Shown here: piece after piece, positions 44,318 to 53,446 of the stretch
Numbering within the stretch: the first letter of the stretch is position 1
Layout: the number at the start of each line of letters is the position of its first letter
Assembly (NCBI RefSeq): GCF_009754945.1
Contig: NZ_WPIN01000001.1
Location: forward strand, 124,001-188,000
Length of the DNA stretch: 64,000 bases
Reading direction: 5' to 3'
Source of the DNA: Spirosoma arboris
GTDB taxonomy: Bacteria > Bacteroidota > Bacteroidia > Cytophagales > Spirosomataceae
Notes under the pieces: model-generated
Database searches by the model: none
The model's input: only the letters and a program-made list of their open reading frames with translations
What the model was told of the DNA's origin: nothing
Made by a program: the position numbers and the translations under genes

Positions 44318-45754
44318 ATGAACCGATTTACCTATCTGCTAACGGTATTAGGCTGCTTACTGATAGCTGGAGGCTGCCAGAGTAACCTGGAAGAAGTGCC
44401 AATCAGTTTTCTCAGCGAATCAAATTCGTTTACGTCAGCCGCCGATGCTACTACTGCTATCAATGCGGTATATGACCGTGCCCGGGTTATCTACCAGATT
44501 CCTATGATCGTCTTGGGCGATTTAAGTGGAGATGACCTTTTCGTACGGCCCGATGGAGACCCTGCCGCCAATGAAGTCGATCAATTTAAATATACGGCAT
44601 CGACAAACTACTTTGACAACTTTTATACCAACGCCTACGTCGCCATCGACCGATCTAATCGGGTCATCGAAAACGTCCCTAAAATTGCGATGGACACCAA
44701 ACTTCGAGACCAGATTGTTGGGGAAGCGAAATTTATGCGGGCCTTACATTATTTTAATTTAGTCCGGGCTTTTGGCGACGTTCCCTTAGTTGTGAAAACG
44801 ACGACCGATGTCGTCAATGTCAAAATCCCCCGCGATCCCGCCGATAAAGTCTACCAACAGATCATTCAGGATCTGCTAGATGCCGAAAAGGTGCTACCTG
44901 TTAGTTACACGGCGGCTGGCGAAATTGGTCGTGCCACGGTAGGGGCTGCCAAGTCAATCTTAGCCAAAGTATACCTGACGCGGAAAGACTGGACCAATGC
45001 GGCCGCAAAAGCCAAAGAGGTAATTAATGCCAAAACCTATAGCCTGGTGGCTGACTTTCGGGATATTTTTACACCCGAAAAAGAAAACGGACCCGAGCAT
45101 ATTTTCTCGATTCAATTCAGTTGTATCCAACCAAAGTATGGCAGCGCAATGGCCGAAAATTTTGCTATTTATTTCAGCTACCCGATTAACCTGACAGGTG
45201 GATCGTTTCAGGTAACAGACAGTTATGCCAACTCATTTGTGGACGGCGACTATCGTAAGCAGGTTGCTGTTATTACCCAGAAGACCCTTGCCAATGGCAC
45301 GGTCGTTATGTCCCGCACGGGACCTCATCTGGATAAATACTGGGACCCGAATGCCTGTGGTGCCGGGGCTGCCCGGAATAATTTCTTAGTGATTCGCTAC
45401 GCCGATGTTTTACTGATGTATGCTGAGGCACTCAATGAAGTGGCCGGCCCTGGCGCAGACGCTTATGCAGCTATTAATCAGATACGGGCACGGGCCAGAA
45501 AAGGCGTAAACACCACAGGTCCGCAGGACCTGGCCGGACTGACCCAGGCTCAGTTTCGCGACGCACTACTACAGGAACGAAGCTGGGAACTGGCCGGGGA
45601 AGGCCATCGTCGCTGGGACTTACTTCGTACAGGAAAATTATTGGAAGCCGCTCAAAAACAGGGTTATACGGCTTCAGAGAAATACCTGCTTTTCCCCATA
45701 CCTACCTTTGAACGAGACGCTAATCCGGCTCTTACTCAAAATCCAGGCTTTTAA
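44318..45754 (+). CDS. SusD/RagB family outer-membrane lipoprotein
   Basis: 478 residues. Lipobox LIAGGC puts the lipid anchor at Cys20. SusD features include LRDQIVGEAKFMRALHYFNLVRAFGDVPLVV near residue 130, FLVIRYADVLLMYAEALNEV, and the terminal LFPIPTFERDANPALTQNPGF. Unlike its counterpart in the left arm, its signal peptide is intact. It forms the surface lid of the preceding SusC. A palindromic repeat cluster follows. Confidence 0.95.
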   Translation: MNRFTYLLTVLGCLLIAGGCQSNLEEVPISFLSESNSFTSAADATTAINAVYDRARVIYQIPMIVLGDLSGDDLFVRPDGDPAANEVDQFKYTASTNYFDNFYTNAYVAIDRSNRVIENVPKIAMDTKLRDQIVGEAKFMRALHYFNLVRAFGDVPLVVKTTTDVVNVKIPRDPADKVYQQIIQDLLDAEKVLPVSYTAAGEIGRATVGAAKSILAKVYLTRKDWTNAAAKAKEVINAKTYSLVADFRDIFTPEKENGPEHIFSIQFSCIQPKYGSAMAENFAIYFSYPINLTGGSFQVTDSYANSFVDGDYRKQVAVITQKTLANGTVVMSRTGPHLDKYWDPNACGAGAARNNFLVIRYADVLLMYAEALNEVAGPGADAYAAINQIRARARKGVNTTGPQDLAGLTQAQFRDALLQERSWELAGEGHRRWDLLRTGKLLEAAQKQGYTASEKYLLFPIPTFERDANPALTQNPGF

Positions 45755-45775
45755 TTCGACGTTTTGCGGTCTTTG

Positions 45776-45891
45776 CTCCCCTCTCCCGTTATGGGAGAGG
45801 GGCCGGGGGTGAGGGAAAATGCAAAGTTGTCTAATTCCCCCTCACCCCAACCGAAGCGTCGGACCGTCCCTCTCCCATTATGGGAGAGGGA
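45776..45891. repeat. Nested palindromic repeat (CCCTCTCCC...GGGAGAGGG type)
   Basis: Two hairpins, 45778-45802 (CCCCTCTCCC/GGGAGAGGGG) and 45867-45891 (TCCCTCTCCC/GGGAGAGGGA), flank inner inverted segments GGGGGTGAGGG and CCCCTCACCCC. I recognise this as a common Bacteroidota extragenic repeat. It separates the SusD gene from the FAD oxidoreductase gene and reaches within 34 bases of that gene's ATG. Confidence 0.8.
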
Positions 45892-45924
45892 CTAGAAAGT
45901 AGAATATTAACCTTAAACCATACG

Positions 45925-47517
45925 ATGAAATCGACTTTCTTTTTTTGTCTGCTGCTGATCTGCTGCAGTTCTTTTCAGCTAGTAATACCTAGTCAAACAG
46001 GAACCTACGACGTAGTCGTATATGGAGGAACGCCCGGAGGTGTTGTAGCGGCTGTCGCTGCTGCCCGCGAGGGAGCAAGAGTATTACTTATTGAGCCCAC
46101 GAAACATCTGGGTGGGCTCAACACCAGTGGAATTGGTACATCTGAATCCGAACACATGATTGAGGAAACGTATTCTGGATTACCGCTGGAATTTTATGAA
46201 CGACTGGGTAAAGCGTACGGCAAAAACGGTCCTACGTTTTACTTCGAGTCGCACGTAGCCGAAAAAGTCTTCAATGATTTAGTGCAGGAAGCTAAGGTGA
46301 AGGTCGTTTACGAAGCTTTTGTCAAGTCAGTTACGAAAAAGGGCACCGCAATCCAGTCCATCAGTCTGACAAACGGAACGAACGTCGCCGGAAAAGTTTT
46401 CATTGATGCTACCTATGAAGGAGACTTGATGGCTCGCGCTAAGGTATCTCATACACATGGCCGGGAGAGTCGCGAACAGTACGGAGAGTCTCTGGCGGGA
46501 GTACGCTTTATTGACACGCCCATCGAAGCTGCTCCTTACGACGATTCGGGAAAGTTACTGCCGGGTTTTGTGGAACGGACTACGTTGACGGAGGGGAAGG
46601 CCAGCGATCGGGTTATGAATTACAATTTCCGATTGATGATGTCGACCAATGCGAATCGGCGTCCTTTTCCAAAGCCAGCAGCTTATAAGCCTGAGCGGTA
46701 TATCTTATTGACCCGTTTGCTGAAAAACCACCCTGAAACGCAATTAAAGGATATTATTGATCTGTATTCCTGGACGTATCCGAAGGGAAAGTTTGAGACG
46801 AATAACAAACAAAAAGCGGTTATTTCATTGGGCCATTTTGGCGGTAACGTCGATTACCCAGAAGCAGATTACGCCCGACGGGACGCTATCTATCAGGATC
46901 ATAAAGCCTGGACACTCGGACTGATGTATTATCTGGCTAATGATCCAGCTGTGCCCGAAGCCTTACGGATAGAAACGGCGAGTTATGGCTTGAGCGCCGA
47001 TGAGTTTACAGATAATGAAAATTTTCCTTACTACCTCTACGTACGCGAAGCCCGGCGTATGATTGGCGCTTATGTACAAACGCAAAAAGACATTCTGGAG
47101 GAACGCACGAAGCCCGATGCCATTTGTTTAGCCTCTCATTGGATTGATAGCCATCATGTTCAGAGAGTTGCCGTTTCGAAGACGCAGTTTGTGAATGAAG
47201 GGCGTATCTGGGAGCCGATTACCCAGCCTTATGAAGTGTCTTACCGGGCTATTACGCCCAAAGGCAGTGAATGTACGAACTTGCTCGTGCCGGTATGTGT
47301 ATCCGCTTCACACGTTGGGTTTTGCTCCCTACGGGTCGAATCAACCTGGATGCAATTGGGTAATAGTGCGGGCATTGCGGCTGCGCTGGCGGTGAAACAG
47401 AAGAAAGCGGTGCAAGCCGTGAATTATAACGAGCTAAAGAGTTTGCTGGAAAAGAAGGGAGTTATTCTGAGTATTAACCACCAGGTTTGGAATGGCACTC
47501 GGGATGGAACGAAATAA
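45925..47517 (+). CDS. Secreted FAD-dependent oxidoreductase
   Basis: 530 residues from the ATG at 45925, which begins a signal peptide (STFFFCLLLICCSSFQLV); a frame from 45880 would be read out of the repeat. The FAD-binding motif is VVVYGGTPGGVVAAVAAAREGARVLLIEP, followed by HLGGLNTSGIGTSE, and the C-terminal LGNSAGIAAALA helix. This is the PF12831-type FAD-dependent oxidoreductase family, which is common in Bacteroidota glycan loci, often annotated as xanthan lyase-like. The substrate is unknown. It is probably the last member of the right sigma/FecR/SusCD arm. Confidence 0.88.
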   Translation: MKSTFFFCLLLICCSSFQLVIPSQTGTYDVVVYGGTPGGVVAAVAAAREGARVLLIEPTKHLGGLNTSGIGTSESEHMIEETYSGLPLEFYERLGKAYGKNGPTFYFESHVAEKVFNDLVQEAKVKVVYEAFVKSVTKKGTAIQSISLTNGTNVAGKVFIDATYEGDLMARAKVSHTHGRESREQYGESLAGVRFIDTPIEAAPYDDSGKLLPGFVERTTLTEGKASDRVMNYNFRLMMSTNANRRPFPKPAAYKPERYILLTRLLKNHPETQLKDIIDLYSWTYPKGKFETNNKQKAVISLGHFGGNVDYPEADYARRDAIYQDHKAWTLGLMYYLANDPAVPEALRIETASYGLSADEFTDNENFPYYLYVREARRMIGAYVQTQKDILEERTKPDAICLASHWIDSHHVQRVAVSKTQFVNEGRIWEPITQPYEVSYRAITPKGSECTNLLVPVCVSASHVGFCSLRVESTWMQLGNSAGIAAALAVKQKKAVQAVNYNELKSLLEKKGVILSINHQVWNGTRDGTK

Positions 47518-47789
47518 CGTCAATCAATCTGCTACTCCGTGCCCTAGGTGCGCGACCCTAGATAAAGGTTGCGTACCTGACAGCACGCTAACTAGGCTCT
47601 CAAATCACATTATCTACCAATGTCGTTCCCTCCGTTCTCGCTTGGCTTCGCCGAGTGAGGGTTATTTTTTTAACGGCCTCTGGCCGGAGTAATAAGCCAA
47701 AAACGGGCCAGAGGCCCTTGAAGTAATAGCCCTCACTCGGCGAAGCCAAGCGAGAACGGGGGAAATAACGGCAATCAATCTGCTACTCC
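47511..47789. repeat. Inverted-repeat element flanked by 28-bp direct repeats
   Basis: A 28-base sequence at 47511-47538 recurs at 47762-47789 with one difference (shared core TCAATCTGCTACTCC). Between them, 35-bp arms 47632-47666 and 47725-47759 are reverse complements with one mismatch (core CTCGCTTGGCTTCGCCGAG), and a smaller pair (GGCCTCTGGCC and GGCCAGAGGCC) lies inside. The direct repeats overlap the stop codons of the FAD oxidoreductase gene and of the kinase gene. It looks like a MITE-type insertion or a local duplication. Confidence 0.8.
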
Positions 47790-48809
47790 CAGGAGCGGGA
47801 GTGTTACAGTAAAGGAGTTGTTATTTTCATCGATACCAATGGTTGCCTGAGTGAGCAACTGGTACTTAGCCGCGATGTTACGAAGCCCCACACCATTGCT
47901 CAGCACAAGACTCTTCTTACGCTGAATATTATTGCAAACTTGAAGTCGACCGTTTTCAGTCGTTCGGATTTCCACCGTCAATGGTTGCCTAGCTGTTGTG
48001 GTGTTGTGTTTTACTGCGTTTTCCATCAGTAATTGTAACGTCAGGGGAGGCAGTGAATAGTGCCGATATTGATCATCGACATCGATATGTACAGTTATGC
48101 CGCTGCCATGCCGTGTTTGAAGCAGGTGCGTGTATGACTGAATGAAGCGAAGCTCCGAGTCTAATGTGATGAGTTCCCGATCGTTGGCCTGTAAAAGATA
48201 GCGGTACACCTGCGCTAGTTCATCCACAAATCGCCCGGCCTGAACAGGTGACTCGTCGATTAGCGCCGAAAGGGAGTTCAGGGCATTAAACAGGAAGTGC
48301 GGATTAACCTGACTTTTCATGGCATCAAAACGCGCCTGCCATTCGGCCTTTAACAAACGCTCTTTCTCCGTATAAAGCAGCTGCCACTGCCCAAATAAAT
48401 AAATACTTTCATACACGCCGAGGTAAATACAGTGATGAAATAGCTGAATACCAGCGGTTAGTACATATTGCTGAAAGGGAGCTTCGGGAGACGGGTCTAA
48501 CCCTAACCAATAAAGTGGCTGCGTTCGCAGTAGCGTGCCGTTTAATACCAGCAGTGGTAACGCCAGGCCGTAGATGACTAATCGAACACGGGTACGATCA
48601 ATTCCTGGATAGCGCTTTTGGAGACTCAGTAAGACCCAGCGAGCCACATGCCAGTTTACATAACCAGCTAGCAGCCCCACTAGATCATAGCGGTATAAAT
48701 CGGTATAATCAAAAACGACAAGGGTATTTAATCGAAAGAAGAGAGTCCCACAGACAAATAGAATGGGCGGTCCGATTAAACGTAATCTGGTGTCGATAGA
48801 CGATTTCAA
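47775..48809 (-). CDS. LytS-type sensor histidine kinase
   Basis: 344 residues. Four to five hydrophobic helices occupy residues 12-140. The His_kinase domain follows with QVNPHFLFNALNSLSALID, phospho-acceptor His171, N-box LLMENAVKHN and GVGLRNIAAKYQLL. No response regulator is adjacent. It is about as long as, and clearly similar to, the divergent kinase at 49161, so the two are likely duplicates. The end of the gene overlaps a direct repeat of a palindromic element. Confidence 0.93.
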   Translation of the reverse strand: MKSSIDTRLRLIGPPILFVCGTLFFRLNTLVVFDYTDLYRYDLVGLLAGYVNWHVARWVLLSLQKRYPGIDRTRVRLVIYGLALPLLVLNGTLLRTQPLYWLGLDPSPEAPFQQYVLTAGIQLFHHCIYLGVYESIYLFGQWQLLYTEKERLLKAEWQARFDAMKSQVNPHFLFNALNSLSALIDESPVQAGRFVDELAQVYRYLLQANDRELITLDSELRFIQSYTHLLQTRHGSGITVHIDVDDQYRHYSLPPLTLQLLMENAVKHNTTTARQPLTVEIRTTENGRLQVCNNIQRKKSLVLSNGVGLRNIAAKYQLLTQATIGIDENNNSFTVTLPLLGVAD

Positions 48810-49160
48810 CGGGTTCGGATAAACATGAATTCCAGGAAAGCAAATTAGCAGAAGACTTTGGTTTATCCAAGTTGTTTAGTATACTTATCGAAAACTATAG
48901 GAAGGTGTTACGAACTAAGCAATTTGTTAAAACACTAGGGAAGAGCAATTGAACAGTTGATCCGCCAATTTTTCCAATTCAACCATTTTCTTCTGTTTAT
49001 TCCTGCCAAAGCCAACTCATATTTGTAAAAAGTATTGATAAGTTTCCTAATCTATTCCGAAGACCTAATCTATCTCAAAGACGAGTATGTACCCTAAACC
49101 ATATCGCTACATAGGCCGGACACTACGGGTGTATTTTACGGTTTTTTCTGGGGGCTTGTC
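48810..49160. promoter_or_regulatory. Divergent region between two LytS-type kinase genes
   Basis: 351 bases with no gene. It is AT-rich in the middle and should contain the promoters of both kinase genes. I see no strong inverted repeat or recognisable operator. The start of the right gene is preceded by TTTTCTGGGGGCTTGTC without a useful Shine-Dalgarno. Confidence 0.4.
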
Positions 49161-50186
49161 ATGAAACCAATTAATGACTCCCGCTTACGCTGGCTTGGCC
49201 CTGTTGGGCTCTTTTTTTTCGGTAATTTATTTTTTCGACCTTCTTTCTGGGTGACAGCCGCACCGCCCGACCTCATTCAATCGGCGCTGGTGGGGCTGGG
49301 AGCGGGCTGGCTATTCTGGCAGTTGAATCGCTGGTTCATTCAGCAATTTCAAACCCGATTTCCTGGATTGGCACGTACGAAGCATCGTCTATTGATGTGG
49401 TTACTGCTAATTCCTTTTTCCGTAAACGCAGCCGTTTTTCTTCGATTTAGCCTACATTTTCTGCTGGGATCGCGGTCAGCTATATGGCTTGGTACAGTAG
49501 ACTATCTGGCTTCAATGGGTATCCAACTATTTTATCATGGGGTCTATTTCGGTATTTACGAAGGTTGGTATGTGTTCAGTCAATGGCAGACTATCCAGCG
49601 GGAAAAAGACGAAATGACAAAAATTCAATGGCAAACCCGTTTCCATTCGCTGAAGAATCAGGTTAACCCGCATTTTTTGTTCAATTCATTAAACTCGCTT
49701 TCGGCCCTGATTGACGAATCACCTGGGCAGGCGATTCAGTTTGTTGATGAGCTGTCGAAAATGTACCGTTATTTACTTCAGTCGAACGAGCGGGAACTGG
49801 TTTTGCTGAGTACAGAATTATCCTTCATTGAATCGTATGCACACCTATTGCAGACGCGCTATGGTACCGGGATCTGTGTGCAGGTTACGGTATCGGAGCA
49901 ATATATGAACCATTTGCTACCGCCGTTAACACTTCAGTTACTGGTTGAAAATGCGGTTAAGCATAATATAGTCATGGCTGGCCGTCCTTTGCTGATTGAA
50001 ATCGATACGACTCAAACGGGGCAGCTACGTGTACGAAACAACCTTCAGCGTAAAAATGTGGTGGTTATCAGCAACGGCATTGGGTTGTCCAACATTTCGG
50101 CAAAATACCAGATGTTAACGCCAAACGGAATAAGCATTCAGGAAAATAATGGGCATTTTACAGTCCTGCTGCCCTTGCTTACCTAA
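49161..50186 (+). CDS. LytS-type sensor histidine kinase
   Basis: 341 residues, closely similar to the divergent kinase. Several hydrophobic helices lie in residues 12-140 and the kinase region starts with QVNPHFLFNSLNSLSALID (His171). N-box LLVENAVKHN and GIGLSNISAKYQML are intact. The gene ends 6 bases before the convergent acetyltransferase. No cognate LytTR regulator is next to it, although one is encoded at 56465. Confidence 0.93.
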   Translation: MKPINDSRLRWLGPVGLFFFGNLFFRPSFWVTAAPPDLIQSALVGLGAGWLFWQLNRWFIQQFQTRFPGLARTKHRLLMWLLLIPFSVNAAVFLRFSLHFLLGSRSAIWLGTVDYLASMGIQLFYHGVYFGIYEGWYVFSQWQTIQREKDEMTKIQWQTRFHSLKNQVNPHFLFNSLNSLSALIDESPGQAIQFVDELSKMYRYLLQSNERELVLLSTELSFIESYAHLLQTRYGTGICVQVTVSEQYMNHLLPPLTLQLLVENAVKHNIVMAGRPLLIEIDTTQTGQLRVRNNLQRKNVVVISNGIGLSNISAKYQMLTPNGISIQENNGHFTVLLPLLT

Positions 50187-50192
50187 TAAAAA

Positions 50193-50834
50193 CTATCCCT
50201 CATCCAGACTCACTTCTAACAGAAATTCAGCTACGTTTCCGGTTAAACGTGAAGCGAAACGAGTAATCTTTTCAATGGGCCAATCCCACCAGGCCACGTT
50301 TAAAAGTTGAGCGATTGTCGATTCGTCAAATCTGGGCCGGATGACCCTGGCCGGATTACCGCCAACAATACTATAAGGCGGAATATCGCGGGTCACTACG
50401 GAATACGAACCGATGATGGACCCGTGTCCAATTATGATACCGGGCAAAATACTGGCTCTATAGCCAAGCCAGACATCATTCCCAATGACAGTATTGCCTT
50501 TGCTGGGATACGATTTTCCTGCCATAGCATCACTCCAGTCTCCACCAAAAATGGCAAACGGGTATGAACTAACCGCCTGAACCAGATGATTGGCTCCATT
50601 CATGATGAATTCAACCCCGGAGGCAATCATGCAAAACTTCCCAATGATGAGCTGGTCGCCCGTAAAGTCAAACAGGTACCGAACATTTTTATGAAAATTC
50701 TCAACTGACTCGAAATCATCGTAATACGTATAATCACCCACACGTATCTGCGGATGATTAATCAGGTTTTTTAAGAAACAGAGTCGCTGATAACCAGCCA
50801 GAGGAAAGGTAGTCGAAGGCGAAATAACGGGCAT
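50193..50834 (-). CDS. Vat-like (CatB-related) O-acetyltransferase
   Basis: 213 residues, left-handed beta-helix hexapeptide acyltransferase. The sequence follows virginiamycin A acetyltransferases closely: [22 protein letters not shown] with the catalytic His, [43 protein letters not shown] and [14 protein letters not shown]. Vat enzymes acetylate streptogramin A; CatB-type xenobiotic acetyltransferases are relatives. Chromosomal copies are common in environmental Bacteroidota, and actual drug resistance is not shown by sequence. It is convergent with the kinase gene. Confidence 0.88.
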   Translation of the reverse strand: MPVISPSTTFPLAGYQRLCFLKNLINHPQIRVGDYTYYDDFESVENFHKNVRYLFDFTGDQLIIGKFCMIASGVEFIMNGANHLVQAVSSYPFAIFGGDWSDAMAGKSYPSKGNTVIGNDVWLGYRASILPGIIIGHGSIIGSYSVVTRDIPPYSIVGGNPARVIRPRFDESTIAQLLNVAWWDWPIEKITRFASRLTGNVAEFLLEVSLDEG

Positions 50835-50909
50835 ACTAAACAGAGATTGAAGGACGATTAGGGAAATTAAGTAGCATGAAATTATTCATACTAACGCATC
50901 AAAAAAATA

Positions 50910-50971
50910 GATTCTATAGCTTCTGTTGATTCTACTGATTAACAATCAGAATCAACAGAAACTATAGAATC
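50910..50971 (-). terminator. Long hairpin with T run, minus-strand terminator
   Basis: GATTCTATAG..TTCTGTTGATTCT (50910-50940) pairs with its near reverse complement (50944-50971), an ~28-bp stem with a tiny loop. On the minus strand it is followed by TATTTTTTT. It lies after the outer-membrane barrel gene and before the acetyltransferase start, so it ends the former transcript. Confidence 0.75.
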
Positions 50972-51019
50972 ATAAAAGCTATTTTGCAAAAACTCTGAAT
51001 CCGCTCATGACCGTTGCCA

Positions 51020-51895
51020 TTAACGACCACCCAGGGGAATCAGATAGCCTATTGACAGCATCGCATTTTGAGGAGTAAGCTTTGCTCCATCGTCGTTGCT
51101 CGAGAATAAATATGAGTAACGGGCTTCTACCTGAAAGGCACCGGGGCCAGCTTGAAGCGATACGCCAGCTCCACCCGACGCACCGAACGACAACCGACCA
51201 TCGTTTGTCATGTCCATTTTTTGTGAATCAGACTGGCCTCCCTGTTGAACAGAAACTACACCACTTAGCGTATAAGCTGCCACTGGACCGGCATTGATAA
51301 AGAAGCGAAGGTTAGGCTGGCCAAAGCTGGCTTTGAGTAGCACGGGGACTTCCACAGTATTGTATTTTAGCTGTAAATAATCGGAGCCAGACGCCAGGCG
51401 AACGCCATATTGCGTAAAAAGAATTTCAGGCTGTACCGAAAAAGATGGTCCGCCGATATTGAAAATCACTCCGCCATGAAAGCCCGTAACGCGGGCAAGC
51501 TTAACACCTTCGCCCACCGCCGACAAATCGACACCACCAATTGTCGATGAATTGCCGCCTACGCGGAAGCCAATCCGAAAATGGCTCTGACTGGCCTTTG
51601 CAGGAACTCGTTGAGGAGCCGGGGCCTGATGACTGATCACCGCAGGCTGTGCAGCCGGAGCTACGTAGGCTGTAGTCGGTTGTGGTTGAGCAGCAGGGGC
51701 AGCCGTGTTAACCGTATTTGTTGGCTGTGGTGCGGTGTATTGTGGCACTGTTGCCGGTTTTTTTACGGGTGCTTTAGCCACTCGGTTAGTGGCAGAATGG
51801 GTTGCCGTAGCTGGTTTTCTAGCGGCTGGTTTGGTTTGGGCTAACAAACTTAGAGGGAGAAGTGATAGCGCAAATAGTGCTGTAGCAGTTTTCAT
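51020..51895 (-). CDS. Outer-membrane beta-barrel protein (PorT/porin-like) with Ala/Pro-rich linker
   Basis: 291 residues. A signal peptide (TATALFALSLLPLSLLAQT) is followed by a ~80-residue low-complexity stretch rich in Ala, Pro, Thr and Lys, and a C-terminal eight-strand-type barrel (FRIGFRVGGNSSTIGG, FSVQPEILFTQYGV, VPVLLKASFG, GAGVSLQAGPGAFQVEARYSYLF, LSIGYLIPLG). The linker could reach into the periplasm or bind peptidoglycan. The gene has its own terminator. Confidence 0.85.
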   Translation of the reverse strand: MKTATALFALSLLPLSLLAQTKPAARKPATATHSATNRVAKAPVKKPATVPQYTAPQPTNTVNTAAPAAQPQPTTAYVAPAAQPAVISHQAPAPQRVPAKASQSHFRIGFRVGGNSSTIGGVDLSAVGEGVKLARVTGFHGGVIFNIGGPSFSVQPEILFTQYGVRLASGSDYLQLKYNTVEVPVLLKASFGQPNLRFFINAGPVAAYTLSGVVSVQQGGQSDSQKMDMTNDGRLSFGASGGAGVSLQAGPGAFQVEARYSYLFSSNDDGAKLTPQNAMLSIGYLIPLGGR

Positions 51896-52283
51896 GATGC
51901 AATTAGTTTTTGTGTTTACTGCATCAAAATTGAGCGCTTACCTCGTCGTATTCAGGGGCAACCTGTCTGAAATGCCACTTCTATTGACTGAATTGACAAT
52001 AAAGGGAGCTGTAGTGGCTGGATCAAGTAGCCAACGCCCTAGCCGCAAGTAGCTACTTGATAGGTCGATGCCTGAAACACCCCATGACGCAATTCATGCG
52101 TTGTTTTTGACAGTTCATCCCAGCTGCCATTGATTTCGGGGCCTGATCCAACCAGTTTTGACTTCATAAATAATAACACAAGCCGGGTTCGGTCAAGCCT
52201 TTACCTTATCCGCTTAGCATTAGAAACCGCAGTTTCAATTCATCTAATTTATTCGTTTCACTCTTTTTAAAACAACGCGTACT
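51896..52283. other. Intergenic region with a doubtful 42-codon frame
   Basis: 388 bases between divergent genes. The minus strand has an ATG frame at 52039-52167 (MKSKLVGSGPEINGSW..., then DELSKTTHELRHGVFQAS) with fair coding character but no family; it may be a remnant. The last 100 bases before 52284 are AT-rich and should include the promoter of the ScyD/ScyE-like gene. Confidence 0.35.
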
Positions 52284-53300
52284 ATGTTTCGTAAATTCTC
52301 TAGTTCAAGCCTCGCACTGGCAGTACTACTAGCCACCGGTTGCCAGGACCACCGAATCCCAACAACACCAACAACACCGACTATCACTACATTAGCCACG
52401 GGTTTAGTAGCACCAATTGGTGTTGAGACCGATGCCAGTGGCCGGGTGTTTGTCACCGAGCAAGGCACTGGCCAAAACGACGGCCGTGTCTCTGAAATCA
52501 CCCCCAATGGACAAGTGCATCCAGTGATTACGGGGCTTTACTCTTTCAAACGCCCTGATAACGAGCTTGATGCAACAGATCACCTCCTGGCAACTGGCGG
52601 CATTCTTTACATTTTGAATGCGAAAGGGCTTTATCAACTCAATCTGGCATCGTATAAAACCGGCGATGCGCCCATTCCGGCTTCCAGCCTGACGCCCGAG
52701 AATATTCAGCAGTTTGTCGTTAATTATACGTTTACAAACGACACCGGCGAATCGCACTTATATAATATGACGCTTGGTCCCGACGGTGCACTTTACTTCG
52801 CCGATGCAGCCGCCAACGCGATTATCCGCCGTTCGCCAGCCGGACAATTAAGTGTGGTCACTGACGTGCCGGGAATTATTAACCCCAATCCCAGCGGCCC
52901 TCCTCCAGGCCCACCGGTTATCGAGTCTGTACCAACGGGGATTACTTACGATGGTAAACAGTTTGCGATCAGTACGTTGTTAGGTTTTCCTTTTCCGGCT
53001 GGAAAGTCCCTCATTTACCGTATGGACTTATCGGGTAAGCTGACGGTTTTTCAGCAGACATTTAACAGCCTGGTCGATATTGAGAATGATGGAAATGGCA
53101 ACTATTTAGTGCTGGAGCATGCCGTATTTGGACCAACAGGATTCACCAAAAATACGGGACGATTACTACGGGCCAAGGGGAGTAGTAGCGACATACTGCT
53201 AAGCAGTCTGAACTTGCCGACTGATATTAAAATAGTTGATAATCATACGGCTTACCTAACCAGCTTAGGGGATAACGCACTGATGAAAATTACATTCTAA
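52284..53300 (+). CDS. ScyD/ScyE-like lipoprotein beta-propeller
   Basis: 338 residues. Lipobox LLATGC gives a lipid anchor at Cys20, then a short Thr/Pro linker. The rest is a propeller with phrases typical of the ScyD/ScyE family: TTLATGLVAPIGVETDASGRVFVTEQGTG, SHLYNMTLGPDGALYFADAAANAI, PTGITYDGKQFAISTLLGFPFPAGKS and the NLPTDIKIVDNHTAYLTSLGDN end. In cyanobacteria the namesake genes sit with scytonemin synthesis, but in other phyla the function is unknown. It stands alone here. Confidence 0.8.
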   Translation: MFRKFSSSSLALAVLLATGCQDHRIPTTPTTPTITTLATGLVAPIGVETDASGRVFVTEQGTGQNDGRVSEITPNGQVHPVITGLYSFKRPDNELDATDHLLATGGILYILNAKGLYQLNLASYKTGDAPIPASSLTPENIQQFVVNYTFTNDTGESHLYNMTLGPDGALYFADAAANAIIRRSPAGQLSVVTDVPGIINPNPSGPPPGPPVIESVPTGITYDGKQFAISTLLGFPFPAGKSLIYRMDLSGKLTVFQQTFNSLVDIENDGNGNYLVLEHAVFGPTGFTKNTGRLLRAKGSSSDILLSSLNLPTDIKIVDNHTAYLTSLGDNALMKITF

Positions 53301-53446
53301 GGTTGTGCCTTGCTAGATACTGAACAAATCAACCCCCTTTTTATACGGTTGATACGCCACTCCTGCCACTCCAATTCATTGGTCGTTGATGGCGGCTAGC
53401 CCATCCAACATCTTTGTATCGTCAAACACAATTAACAACAACTACA

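Noticed and set aside
45776..45924. Start of the FAD oxidoreductase at 45880
   Set aside because: It lies in a palindromic repeat; the ATG at 45925 directly begins a signal peptide.
51581..52052. Plus-strand frames opposite and beyond the outer-membrane barrel gene
   Set aside because: They are mirror frames of the Ala/Pro-rich linker, giving Gly/Cys/Trp-rich sequence.
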